In this document: positions 32,721 through 43,278 of the stretch, piece by piece
Layout of the letters: the number at the start of each line of letters is the position of its first letter
Position numbering within the stretch: the stretch's first letter is position 1
Assembly (NCBI GenBank): GCA_040371205.1
Contig: AP031382.1
Span: forward strand, 3,159,562-3,223,561
From: Rhodanobacter sp.
GTDB lineage: Bacteria; Pseudomonadota; Gammaproteobacteria; Xanthomonadales; Rhodanobacteraceae
Direction: 5' to 3'
Length of the DNA: 64,000 nt
Program-made: the position numbers and the translations under genes
The notes under the pieces: model-generated
What the model was told of the DNA's origin: nothing
Database searches by the model: none
What the model saw: the letters and a program-made list of their open reading frames with translations, nothing else

Positions 32721-33950
32721 TCAGCCGAAAAACCAGTAGCACACGCCGATCGACGCCAGCACGCTCGCCAGGTCGGCCAGCAGCGCGCAGCCGATGGTGT
32801 GGCGCACGCGGCGGATGCCCACCGCGCCGTAGTACACCGCGACCACGTAGAAAGTGCATTCGCTACTTCCCTGCATCGTCGCCGCGAGCAGAGCCGGGAA
32901 ACTGTCGACACCGGAATGGTGCATGGTCTCGATCAGCATCGCACGCGCGGCACTACTGGAAAACGGCTTGACCAGCGCGGTGGGCAACGCGTCCACGAAG
33001 CGCGTGTCCAGGTGCGCGTGGATCGCCGCCCAGCGGATGCCGTCCAGTGCGAAGTCCAGCGCGCCCGAGGCGCGCAGCACGCCTACCGCGCACAGCATCG
33101 CCACGAGATAGGGCAGCAGATCCTTCGCCACATCGAAGCCCTGCTTCGCGCCGTCGATGAAGCTCTCGAACAGCGGCACCCGCTTGTACGCGCCCGCGCA
33201 CAGGAACAGCAGGATCACGCCGAACAGCATCAGGTTGCCCAGCAGGCCGGACAGCGAGGCCAGCGCCGCCGCAGTGAGCGAGGTGAGCAGCGCCACGAAA
33301 CCGCCGAGCAGCGCGCCGCCGCCGAGCAGCCACGCCAGCACCACCGGGTCGCGCAGCTTGAGGCGCTGCATGAAGGCCACCGACAGCAGGCCGGTGAGGT
33401 TGGCGCAGAAGTGCGCCAGCAGGATGGGCAGGAACACCAGGGTGGGATCGTGCGCGCCGGCCTGCGCGCGGTACACGAACACGGTCACCGGCAGCAGGGT
33501 GAGCGAGGATGCGTTGAGCACCAGGAACAGGATCTGTGCATTGCTCGCGGTATCCGCCGACGGGTTCAGCGTCTGCAGCTCACGCATCGCGCGCAGGCCG
33601 ATCGGCGTGGCCGCGTTGTCCAGCCCCAGCGCGTTGGCGGCGAAGTTCAGCGTGACCAGGCCGATGGCGGGATGGCCGCGCGGCACCTCCGGCATCAGCC
33701 GCGCGAACAGCGGGCCGAGCAGCCACGCCAGCCGGTCCACCAGCCCCGCCTGTTCCGCGATGCGCAGGAAACCCAGCCACAGCGCCAGCGTGCCGAACAG
33801 CAGCAGCAGCACCTTGACCGAGAGGTCGGCCATGTCGAACAGCGAGGCCACGATGGCGGCGAACACCTGGGCGTCGCCGCCGACCAGCCAGCGCGACAGC
33901 GCGGCCACCGCCGCGGCGAGGAAGAAGCCGAACCAGAGCCGGTTCAGCAT
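32721..33950 (-). CDS. SpmA-SpmB-type fused nucleoside-recognition membrane protein
   Basis: 409 residues with about ten transmembrane segments. The two halves correspond to SpmA (about 1-200; LNFAANALGLDNAATPIGL) and SpmB (about 225-409; ETMHHSGVDSFPALLAATMQGSSECTFYVVAVYYGAVGIR), both Gate/nucleoside-recognition domains. In Bacillus the separate proteins act in spore core dehydration; in non-sporing proteobacteria the fusion is widespread and its role unknown. The start at 33950 is close to the family N-terminus (MLNRLWFGFF). It precedes the methylglyoxal-synthase-like gene by 20 bases and follows gltD by about 110. Confidence 0.9.
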   Translation of the reverse strand: MLNRLWFGFFLAAAVAALSRWLVGGDAQVFAAIVASLFDMADLSVKVLLLLFGTLALWLGFLRIAEQAGLVDRLAWLLGPLFARLMPEVPRGHPAIGLVTLNFAANALGLDNAATPIGLRAMRELQTLNPSADTASNAQILFLVLNASSLTLLPVTVFVYRAQAGAHDPTLVFLPILLAHFCANLTGLLSVAFMQRLKLRDPVVLAWLLGGGALLGGFVALLTSLTAAALASLSGLLGNLMLFGVILLFLCAGAYKRVPLFESFIDGAKQGFDVAKDLLPYLVAMLCAVGVLRASGALDFALDGIRWAAIHAHLDTRFVDALPTALVKPFSSSAARAMLIETMHHSGVDSFPALLAATMQGSSECTFYVVAVYYGAVGIRRVRHTIGCALLADLASVLASIGVCYWFFG

Positions 33951-34061
33951 GCGGCGACGGGGAACGATGAGGGCATGGCCGCATTCTCGGCGAGATCGCC
34001 GCCGGCGGCCAAGTCGTCACGCTGGCGATGGCGGACATAGGGGCCCATCGTCCGGGCCGCC

Positions 34062-36009
<1,948 letters not shown>

Positions 36010-39000
36010 TCATGCCGCACTCCTCAACTCGTCCGCCAGCACAGCCAGACTCGCCGCCTTCGGCTTCACCAGCCAGAACTTGTACTGCAGCCCGCGGAAG
36101 TCGCGCAGCACCTGCCGGCCCCAGTCGCTGCCGGTGTACTCCACGTGGCGCGTCACCAACCCGCGCAGGTGCTGCATGTAGTGCTCCATGCCCTCCGGCG
36201 AGATGCGCAGGATGTCGACCAGCTCGTGGTTGTAGCAGTCCACGAAGTCGCGCTCGAGGTCGAGCACGTAGGCGAAGCCGCCGGTCATGCCCGCGCCGAA
36301 GTTGAGGCCGACCTTGCCGAGCACCGCCACCACGCCGCCGGTCATGTATTCGCAGCAGTGGTCGCCGGCGCCTTCCACCACAGTCACCGCGCCGGAGTTG
36401 CGCACGGCGAAGCGCTCACCCGCGCGGCCCGCGGCGAACAGCTCGCCGCCGGTGGCGCCGTAAAGGCAGGTGTTGCCGATGATCGAGGCGTCCTGCGTGG
36501 CGAACGGCGAGTCCGCCGGCGGACGCACCACGATGCGGCCGCCGGCCATGCCCTTGCCGACGCCGTCGTTGGCCTCGCCGGTGAGTTCGATGTGCACGCC
36601 GCCGGCGTTCCACGCGCCCAGGCTCTGCCCGGCCGCGCCTTCCAGCTGCAGCACGATGGGCTTGTCGTTCATGCCGTGGTCGCCGTGCCGGCGCGCGATG
36701 GCGCCGGAGAGGCGCGCGCCGATGGCGCGGTCGGTGTTGACGATGGGGTAGCTGAAGCGGCCGCCCTCGCCCAGCTCGACCAGCGGCGCGGTGTCCGCCT
36801 CGATGCGCACGGCGAGCGCGGCGGGATCGCGCATCGGGTTGCGCGCCATCGCGCAGGCGCTGTCGCTGGCCGCGCCGAGGCTGCGGCCGTCGAGCAGCGG
36901 CGCGAGGTCGAGGCCGTGGCGCACCGGCGTGGCGTCGCCGCGCTGCGCCAGCAGCTCGCTGCGGCCGATCAGCTCGGCCAGCGAGCGCACGCCCAGCCGC
37001 GCGAGGTGCCCGCGCACGTCGTCGGCGATGAAGCGGAAGTAGTTCGTCACCATTTCCGGCAGGCCGATGAAATGGTTCTTGCGCAGCACCGGATGCTGCG
37101 TGGCCACGCCGGTGGCGCAGTTGTTGAGATGGCAGATGCGCAGGTACTTGCAGCCCAGCGCCACCATCGGACCGGTGCCGAAGCCGAAGCTCTCGGCGCC
37201 CAGCAGCGCCGCCTTGATGACGTCGAGGCCGGTCTTCAGGCCGCCGTCGGTCTGCAGGCGCACGCGGCCGCGCAGCGCGTTGCGGCGCAGGGTCTGCTGC
37301 GTCTCGGCCAGGCCCAACTCCCACGGCGTGCCGGCGTACTTGATCGAGGTGAGCGGGCTGGCACCGGTGCCGCCGTCGTGGCCGCTCACGGTGATGAGGT
37401 CGGCGCCGGCCTTCACCACGCCCGCGGCCACCGTGCCCACGCCGGCGTGGCTGACCAGCTTCACCGAGACCAGCGCGTCCGGATTCACTTCCTTGAGGTC
37501 GTGGATCAGCTCGGCGAGGTCTTCGATCGAATAGATGTCGTGGTGCGGCGGCGGCGAGATCAGGCCGATGCCGGGCTTGGCGTAGCGCAGCCGCGCAATG
37601 GTGGCGTCCACCTTGTGGCCGGGCAGCTGGCCGCCCTCGCCGGGCTTGGCGCCCTGCGCGATCTTGATCTGCAGCACCTCGGCGTTGACCAGGTACTGCG
37701 GCGTGACGCCGAAGCGGCCGGAGGCGACCTGCTTGATCTTCGACATCTTCTCGGTGCCGTAGCGCGCCGGGTCTTCGCCGCCTTCGCCGGAATTGCTGCG
37801 CGCGCCGAGGCGGTTCATCGCGGTGGCCAGCGCCTCGTGCGCCTCGGGCGACAGCGCGCCCAGCGACATGCCGGCCGAATCGAAACGGCGCAGGATCGCC
37901 TCCGCCGGCTCCACCTCGTCCAATGGAATCGGCGCGCCCAGCGGCTGCACCGCGAGCAGGTCGCGCAACGCCGAGGCCGGGCGGTGGTCGACGTGGTTGG
38001 CGTAGGCGCGGTAGTCGGCGGGATCGCCCGAACGCACGGCGAGCTGCAGCGAGGCGATTACCTCGGGGTTGTACATGTGGTACTCGCCGCCGTGCATGTA
38101 CTTGTAGAGGCCGCCCGCGCGCAGCGGTTGCGCCGCGTTCCATGCCTCGGCGGCGAGCAGCTTCTGCTCGTGCTCCAACTCGGCGAAACCGGCGCCGCCG
38201 ATGCGCGACGGCGTGCCGGGGAAGCACAGCGCCACCACGTCCGGCGCGAGGCCGACGATCTCGAACAGCTGCGCGGCGCGGTAGCCGGCGATGGTGGAGA
38301 TGCCCATCTTCGACAGGATCTTCAGCAGGCCCTTGCGGATGCCGCGGCGGTAGCTGCGGCCGATCTCCAGCCGGTCGCCGGCGATGTGCCCCTCGCGGCC
38401 CAGCTCGAACAGGCTCTGGTAGGCCAGCCACGGATAGATCGCGCTGGCGCCGAAGCCGAGCAGGCAGGCGAACTGGTGCGCGTCGCGCGGCGTGGCGGTT
38501 TCCACGATGAGGTTGCACTGGCAGCGCAGGCCCTGCTCGACCAGATGCGCGTGCACCGCGCCGGTGGCGAGCAGGGAGTGGATCGGCAGCTTGTCGCGCT
38601 CGGGGTAGCGGTCGCTGAGGAACACCAGCGCATTGCCGTCGCGCACCGACTTCGCCACGTCCTCGCACAGCTGGCGCAACGCGGCTTCGAGGTTCGTCTG
38701 CGCGGCGTCGTACATCAGGTCGAAACGCGGCGTGCCGGCGTACTGCGGCAGCGCCAGCAATTGGCGCAGCTTGCGCTGCGAGAGGATCGGCGAGTTGATC
38801 AGGATCTGCTTCGCGTTCTCCGGCTTCAGCTCGAACACGTTGCCTTCCGGCCCGATCTGGGTGACCAGCGACATCACCAGCTTTTCGCGCAGCGGGTCGA
38901 TCGGCGGATTGGTGACCTGGGCGAAGGCCTGGCGGAAGCGGTCGAACAACGGGCGCACCTGCCGCGACAGCGCGGCGACCGGCGTGTCGTCGCCCATCGA

Positions 39001-40464
39001 GCCGGTGGCTTCGGCTTCGAGTTCGGCGATCACCTTCAGCACCGTCTCGCGCTCCTCGCGCGAGAGGCCGTACAGCTTCTGGTAGCAGCGCAACTGGTCC
39101 GCCGGCAGCGGCTCGGCGGCCAGCGACGGGTCGATCAGGTCGGACTCCAGGTAGCTCACGCCGGCGCGCAGCCAGTCGCGGTACGGCGCGCGCTGGCGGT
39201 TGATGGCGTCGATGTCGGCGTCGCGCAGCAGGCGATGCGCGCGGAAATCCACCGCGATCATCTCGCCCGGCGCGAGGCGGCCCTTGGCGACCACGCGCGC
39301 CGACGGCATGTCCCACAGGCCCGCCTCGGAGGCGATGATGAAATGGTTGTCGTCGGACAACGCCCAGCGCGCGGGACGCAGGCCGTTGCGGTCTAGCGTG
39401 CACGCGGCGTAGTGGCCGTCGCACATCACCAGGCCGGCCGGGCCGTCCCACGGCTCGCTGTGCAGCGCGTAGTACTCGTAGAACGCGGCGAGATCCTCGT
39501 CGATGTTCTCGCGCGCGGCGAACGCGGGCGGCACCAGCACGCGCATCGCGGCGAGCAGGTCGATGCCGCCGGCGAGCAGCACTTCCAGCGCGTTGTCGAG
39601 GCTCTCCGAATCCGAACCCTGCTGGCGCACCAGCGGGCCGAGGTCGCCCAGCTCCACGCGCGGCGAGCGCCAGATCGTCTCGCGCGCCTGCATCCAGCGC
39701 CGGTTGGCGCGAATGGTGTTGATCTCGCCGTTGTGCGCCAGCAGGCGGAACGGCTGCGCCAGCCGCCACTGCGGCATGGTGTTGGTGGAGAAGCGCTGGT
39801 GGAAGACCACCGCGTCGGCGACCAGCGCGGGATGCGTCAAGTCGGCGAACACCTCGCGCAGGCGGCCCGGCGCGGCCATCGCCTTGTAGCCGACCACCTC
39901 GGCCGACAGCGTCACCACGTAGAACGCCGGATCGTCCGCCAGCGCGGTCTCGGCGCGGCGGCGCGCGCGGAACAGCGCCAGCTCGAACGCCTCGTCGCCG
40001 ATGCCGTCGCCGGGCTCGACGAACACCTGGCGCACGCACGGACGCGCGGCCGCAGCCAGCGGGCCGCAGGCTGCCTCGTTCACCGCCACCTCGCGCCAGC
40101 CCGCCACCAGCACGCCTTCGTCGGCGAGGTGGCGCTCCAGCACGCGCGCCGCTTCGTCGTCGGTGGGATCGAGGAACACCAGGCCCGCCGCGAAACGCTC
40201 GCCGAGCGCGATGCCCGCCGCCTTCGCCAGCGCGCGCAGCCACGCCTGCGGACGGCGGATCAGCACGCCGCAGCCGTCGCCGCTCACGCCGTCCGCGTTC
40301 ACCGCGCCGCGGTGCGAGAGTTTCGCCAGCGCATCGAACGCCGTATCGACCACCCACGCGCTGGCACGGCCGTCGATCTGCGCCACCAGGCCGAAACCGC
40401 AGCTGTCGTGCTCGAACGACGCGTCGTACAGGCTTGCTCCACCGGACTGCTTCATCTTGCTCAC
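36010..40464 (-). CDS. gltB: Glutamate synthase, large (alpha) subunit
   Basis: 1484 residues, normal for the NADPH-dependent enzyme. The N-terminal glutaminase domain has the nucleophile Cys22 in FEHDSCGFGLVAQIDG, to be exposed by removal of a short propeptide. Further on are GEINTIRANRRWM, the FMN/synthase domain with SGHDGGTGASPL, and the 3Fe-4S ligand set CKYLRICHLNNCATGVATQH near residues 1110-1130. A C-terminal GXGXG-repeat domain (VHIELTGEANDGVGKGMAGG) ends the protein. It makes two glutamate from glutamine and 2-oxoglutarate with GltD. The start is either GTG 40464 or ATG 40455. A sigma70-like promoter lies about 72 bases upstream. Confidence 0.97.
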   Translation of the reverse strand: MSKMKQSGGASLYDASFEHDSCGFGLVAQIDGRASAWVVDTAFDALAKLSHRGAVNADGVSGDGCGVLIRRPQAWLRALAKAAGIALGERFAAGLVFLDPTDDEAARVLERHLADEGVLVAGWREVAVNEAACGPLAAAARPCVRQVFVEPGDGIGDEAFELALFRARRRAETALADDPAFYVVTLSAEVVGYKAMAAPGRLREVFADLTHPALVADAVVFHQRFSTNTMPQWRLAQPFRLLAHNGEINTIRANRRWMQARETIWRSPRVELGDLGPLVRQQGSDSESLDNALEVLLAGGIDLLAAMRVLVPPAFAARENIDEDLAAFYEYYALHSEPWDGPAGLVMCDGHYAACTLDRNGLRPARWALSDDNHFIIASEAGLWDMPSARVVAKGRLAPGEMIAVDFRAHRLLRDADIDAINRQRAPYRDWLRAGVSYLESDLIDPSLAAEPLPADQLRCYQKLYGLSREERETVLKVIAELEAEATGSMGDDTPVAALSRQVRPLFDRFRQAFAQVTNPPIDPLREKLVMSLVTQIGPEGNVFELKPENAKQILINSPILSQRKLRQLLALPQYAGTPRFDLMYDAAQTNLEAALRQLCEDVAKSVRDGNALVFLSDRYPERDKLPIHSLLATGAVHAHLVEQGLRCQCNLIVETATPRDAHQFACLLGFGASAIYPWLAYQSLFELGREGHIAGDRLEIGRSYRRGIRKGLLKILSKMGISTIAGYRAAQLFEIVGLAPDVVALCFPGTPSRIGGAGFAELEHEQKLLAAEAWNAAQPLRAGGLYKYMHGGEYHMYNPEVIASLQLAVRSGDPADYRAYANHVDHRPASALRDLLAVQPLGAPIPLDEVEPAEAILRRFDSAGMSLGALSPEAHEALATAMNRLGARSNSGEGGEDPARYGTEKMSKIKQVASGRFGVTPQYLVNAEVLQIKIAQGAKPGEGGQLPGHKVDATIARLRYAKPGIGLISPPPHHDIYSIEDLAELIHDLKEVNPDALVSVKLVSHAGVGTVAAGVVKAGADLITVSGHDGGTGASPLTSIKYAGTPWELGLAETQQTLRRNALRGRVRLQTDGGLKTGLDVIKAALLGAESFGFGTGPMVALGCKYLRICHLNNCATGVATQHPVLRKNHFIGLPEMVTNYFRFIADDVRGHLARLGVRSLAELIGRSELLAQRGDATPVRHGLDLAPLLDGRSLGAASDSACAMARNPMRDPAALAVRIEADTAPLVELGEGGRFSYPIVNTDRAIGARLSGAIARRHGDHGMNDKPIVLQLEGAAGQSLGAWNAGGVHIELTGEANDGVGKGMAGGRIVVRPPADSPFATQDASIIGNTCLYGATGGELFAAGRAGERFAVRNSGAVTVVEGAGDHCCEYMTGGVVAVLGKVGLNFGAGMTGGFAYVLDLERDFVDCYNHELVDILRISPEGMEHYMQHLRGLVTRHVEYTGSDWGRQVLRDFRGLQYKFWLVKPKAASLAVLADELRSAA

Positions 40465-40535
40465 TCGCTGGGCGACGGGACACGAAAGCCCAGCGACACC
40501 TCGGCGTCGCGCGGGCTCCCATGGATTGCAGTTTG

Positions 40536-40564
40536 ACTACAACACACTTGCTGCGTCGCGTCAA
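40536..40564 (-). promoter_or_regulatory. Sigma70-type promoter of gltB
   Basis: On the minus strand TTGACG (40564-40559), exactly 17 bases, then TGTAGT (40541-40536). Matches to consensus are 5/6 and 4/6. It lies about 72 bases upstream of the gltB start and is the best promoter-like pair found in this spacer. Confidence 0.55.
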
Positions 40565-40870
40565 AGACTTCTATACGGCCAAATGAAATTTTTGTTCGAG
40601 GCATCGTTCCGGCGTTTTTTCGGCGCCAGGACAGCCGCGGCGGCGCATCGGCGCGGCCGCCTCGCCGACGGCGGACGGTTCCACTCTCCGGCACGAGGAG
40701 CTAAGAGAAACCTAAGAGGGAGCTAAGGCGAGGCTAAGAGAAGCAAATTGCGCTGCGGAACCGGAATTTTCCGCGCGAATCGCGTCTTCTTTTTGCAGCA
40801 CAAATGTCATGCGCGATGACGAGTATCCGCGCCGCTGCGAACGACATTTCCTTCTCCCCGGTGCCCATCC
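40565..40870. other. Intergenic control region between gltB and the TonB receptor
   Basis: About 300 bases without a gene. It holds a four-fold 11-base direct repeat (40699-40742), a downstream AT-rich patch (AAATTG...GGAATTTTCC) and an inverted repeat GTCAT-GCGCG-ATGAC at 40806-40820. The last lies 50 bases before the receptor start. All of these are placed to control the plus-strand receptor. Confidence 0.55.
40699..40742 (+). promoter_or_regulatory. Four 11-base-phased direct repeats (RGCTAAGAGRR)
   Basis: Four consecutive 11-mers: AGCTAAGAGAA, ACCTAAGAGGG, AGCTAAGGCGA and GGCTAAGAGAA. CTAAG occurs at 40701, 40712, 40723 and 40734, exactly 11 bases apart. Direct half-sites with 11-base pitch are the hallmark of OmpR/PhoB-family response regulators, which bind as head-to-tail dimers; four half-sites would seat two dimers. 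They lie about 130 bases upstream of the TonB receptor start. Which regulator binds is unknown. Confidence 0.65.
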
Positions 40871-43150
40871 ATGAACCAGTCCATGCCCGCCCTGCGCGCC
40901 ATGCTCGCGCTTTCCATCGCCGCCGCCCTCGCCGCACCGGTTCACGCCGGTGACGCCCATGCCGCGACCGTCCCGACCGTCCCGACCGTCCCGACCGCCC
41001 CGACCGCGGCGGACGCAAGCGCGCCCAGCGCCACGGACAGCAACACCCGGACGCTGGCGAAAGTACAGGTGAACGCCAGCGCGATCGACGCGGGCACCAT
41101 CGCGCCGACGCAGGGTTCCATGGTGGCGACCGAACCGCAATCCATCGTCGGCAGCCTGTACCTGCAGGAGAACATCGCGCCCACCGGCGACTACAGCGAC
41201 GCCATCGCGATCTCGCCCAGCACCTACACCATCGCGCCGAACGGCTCGGGACTGATGGAGGCGGCGGTGGTCGGCATCCGCGGCTTCCAGGACGGCCAGT
41301 ACAACGTGACCTTCGACGGCATCCCGTGGGGCGACTCGAACGACTTCACCCACCACTCCACCTCGTACTTCACCAACCAGGACACCAGCAGCGTCACCGT
41401 GGACCGCGGCCCCGGCACCGCCGGCACGCTGGGCGACGCCACCTTCGGCGGCACCGTGTCGGTGCAGTCGCTCGACCCGTCCGCCGAGTTCAACCTCCAC
41501 CCGTATCTCGGCTACGGCAGCTGGGCGACCGCGGTGGAAGGCATGCGCATCGACACCGGCAAGCTCGGCAGCAGCGGCGCCACCGCCGTGATCAACGTGC
41601 AGAACAGCGATTCGGACGGCTATCTCACCTACTCCGGCCAGCGCCGCCAGAACGTCTTCGCGAAACTGGTGCAGCCGCTGGGCGACAGCACCACGCTGAC
41701 CTTCGGCGGCATGTGGAACAAGATCCACCAGTACGTGCCGCCGGGAGCCACCAAGGCGCAGATCGCCGAATTCGGCCCGAACCACGCCTTGAACAACGAC
41801 CCGACCAGCCAGGCGTACTACCGCGACAACCAGGACCGGATCACCACCTACCTCGCCTATGCCGGCCTGCACTCCGAATTCGGCAGCTGGAAGATCGACG
41901 ACAAGGCCTACACCTACGCCTACAACCACTTCGGCTTCAGCGGCCTGGACCCGAACGGCGAGACGCCCAACGGCACGTTCTGCAGCCCGAAGGGCACCGC
42001 CTGCACGGCTCCCGGCGACGTGCCCGCCACGCACATGCGCAACTGGTACCGCTCGTTCGGCGACATCTTCCGCCTGAGCAAGGAACTCGGCCCGGGCGAG
42101 CTGCGCACCGGCGCGTGGTTCGACCATCAGGACAACCTGCGCTGGGAGTACGACTTCGACGACACGCTCGGCGTGCCGGCGCTCAACACCAACGGCGCAC
42201 CGACCAAGGGCAACCCGACCCCGCTGGCCCGCGACATGAACGACTCGCTGCGCACCTTCCAGCCGTTCGTCGAATACCAGTGGAACATCGACGACAACGC
42301 CTGGCTGGTCGGCGGGCTGAAGTACGAGGACTTCAAGCGCAACCTCGATGCCGCGGTGAACCAGAAGACCGGCACGCCGCTGAACTACTCGAAGCGCTGG
42401 GAGGCGACGCTGCCCTCGGTGGCCTTCCACTACGCGTTCAACGATGACTGGACGGCCTACGCGCAATGGGCCAAGGGCTTTCTTGCGCCCAACCTCAACC
42501 TGCTCTACGTGCCCGACCCCAGGGTCTCCGACGGCTCCATCGAGCCGCAGAAGACCACCAACTGGCAGATGGGCACCACCTGGAGCAGCGACAACCTCAC
42601 GTTGTCCGGCGACGTGTACAAGATCGACTTCAACAACTTCATCCAGAGCCAGAAGATCGGCGGCGTCACCTACTTCTACAACGGCGGCGGCGTGCACTAC
42701 AGCGGCATCGAGCTGGAGGGCTCCTACATCGTCGGCGGCGGCTTCAGCGTCTACGCCAACGGCTCGCTCAACCGCGCGATCCAGACCGAAAGCAACACCT
42801 GGAACCCGAACACGCCGCACAAGACCGCGGCGCTGGGCCTGATCTACCGCAGCGGCCCGATCTACGCGTCGCTGACGGACAAGTTCGTCGGCAAGACCTT
42901 CTACAGCGCCAACGCGAGCGACGACACGCCGATCGGCGGCTACGCGATCGCCAACTTCGCCGCCAGCTACCGCTTCGAGCTGCATACGGCGGAGCTGAAG
43001 GACATCAAGCTCGGCGTCCAGGTCAACAACCTGTTGAACGACACCCGCATCAACGCGCTGGCCGGCACCACCGCGGCCGACGGCACGCCGCTGTTCTGGA
43101 CCATCCCCGCGCGCAGTTACAGCGTCACCGTTTCCGCGGACCTGTTCTGA
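40871..43150 (+). CDS. TonB-dependent receptor (FecA-size class)
   Basis: 759 residues. Signal peptide MNQSMPALRAMLALSIAAAL ending near VHAGDAHA, then a Thr-Val-Pro repeat linker. The plug domain (about 60-190) includes VVGIRGFQDGQYNVTFDGIP and VDRGPGTAGTLGDATFGGTV. The barrel ends with VTVSADLF, the terminal Phe usual for outer-membrane proteins. It is shorter than the two carbohydrate-class receptors and lacks their GKLPD signature, so a siderophore, metal complex or small organic substrate is likelier. The start at 40871 directly precedes the signal peptide. Preceded by the phased direct repeats and probably transcribed alone; a hairpin follows at 43170-43201. Confidence 0.92.
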   Translation: MNQSMPALRAMLALSIAAALAAPVHAGDAHAATVPTVPTVPTAPTAADASAPSATDSNTRTLAKVQVNASAIDAGTIAPTQGSMVATEPQSIVGSLYLQENIAPTGDYSDAIAISPSTYTIAPNGSGLMEAAVVGIRGFQDGQYNVTFDGIPWGDSNDFTHHSTSYFTNQDTSSVTVDRGPGTAGTLGDATFGGTVSVQSLDPSAEFNLHPYLGYGSWATAVEGMRIDTGKLGSSGATAVINVQNSDSDGYLTYSGQRRQNVFAKLVQPLGDSTTLTFGGMWNKIHQYVPPGATKAQIAEFGPNHALNNDPTSQAYYRDNQDRITTYLAYAGLHSEFGSWKIDDKAYTYAYNHFGFSGLDPNGETPNGTFCSPKGTACTAPGDVPATHMRNWYRSFGDIFRLSKELGPGELRTGAWFDHQDNLRWEYDFDDTLGVPALNTNGAPTKGNPTPLARDMNDSLRTFQPFVEYQWNIDDNAWLVGGLKYEDFKRNLDAAVNQKTGTPLNYSKRWEATLPSVAFHYAFNDDWTAYAQWAKGFLAPNLNLLYVPDPRVSDGSIEPQKTTNWQMGTTWSSDNLTLSGDVYKIDFNNFIQSQKIGGVTYFYNGGGVHYSGIELEGSYIVGGGFSVYANGSLNRAIQTESNTWNPNTPHKTAALGLIYRSGPIYASLTDKFVGKTFYSANASDDTPIGGYAIANFAASYRFELHTAELKDIKLGVQVNNLLNDTRINALAGTTAADGTPLFWTIPARSYSVTVSADLF
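40970..41005 (+). repeat. Nine-base tandem repeat encoding Thr-Val-Pro
   Basis: Three exact copies of GTCCCGACC followed by GCCCCGACC inside the receptor gene, encoding a TVP-TVP-TVP-TAP linker right after the signal peptide. In-frame copy-number change would only lengthen or shorten the linker. Confidence 0.8.
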
Positions 43151-43169
43151 CGCAGGGTTACCCGAGGGC

Positions 43170-43201
43170 GCCGGCCGGCCCGGATGCACGGGCCGGTCGG
43201 C
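43170..43201. terminator. Possible terminator hairpin after the TonB receptor
   Basis: Stem GCCGGCCGGCCCG (43170-43182) / CGGGCCGGTCGGC (43189-43201), 13 pairs with one G-T, and a six-base loop. There is no U-run, so it may be a weak or rho-assisted terminator. Confidence 0.35.
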
Positions 43202-43278
43202 GCAGATGCATCGCGGCGCGGCGAAATGCACGGGCCCCGGCGCTCGCCGCGATCCGCCGGCTCGGCCATAATCGTCCG

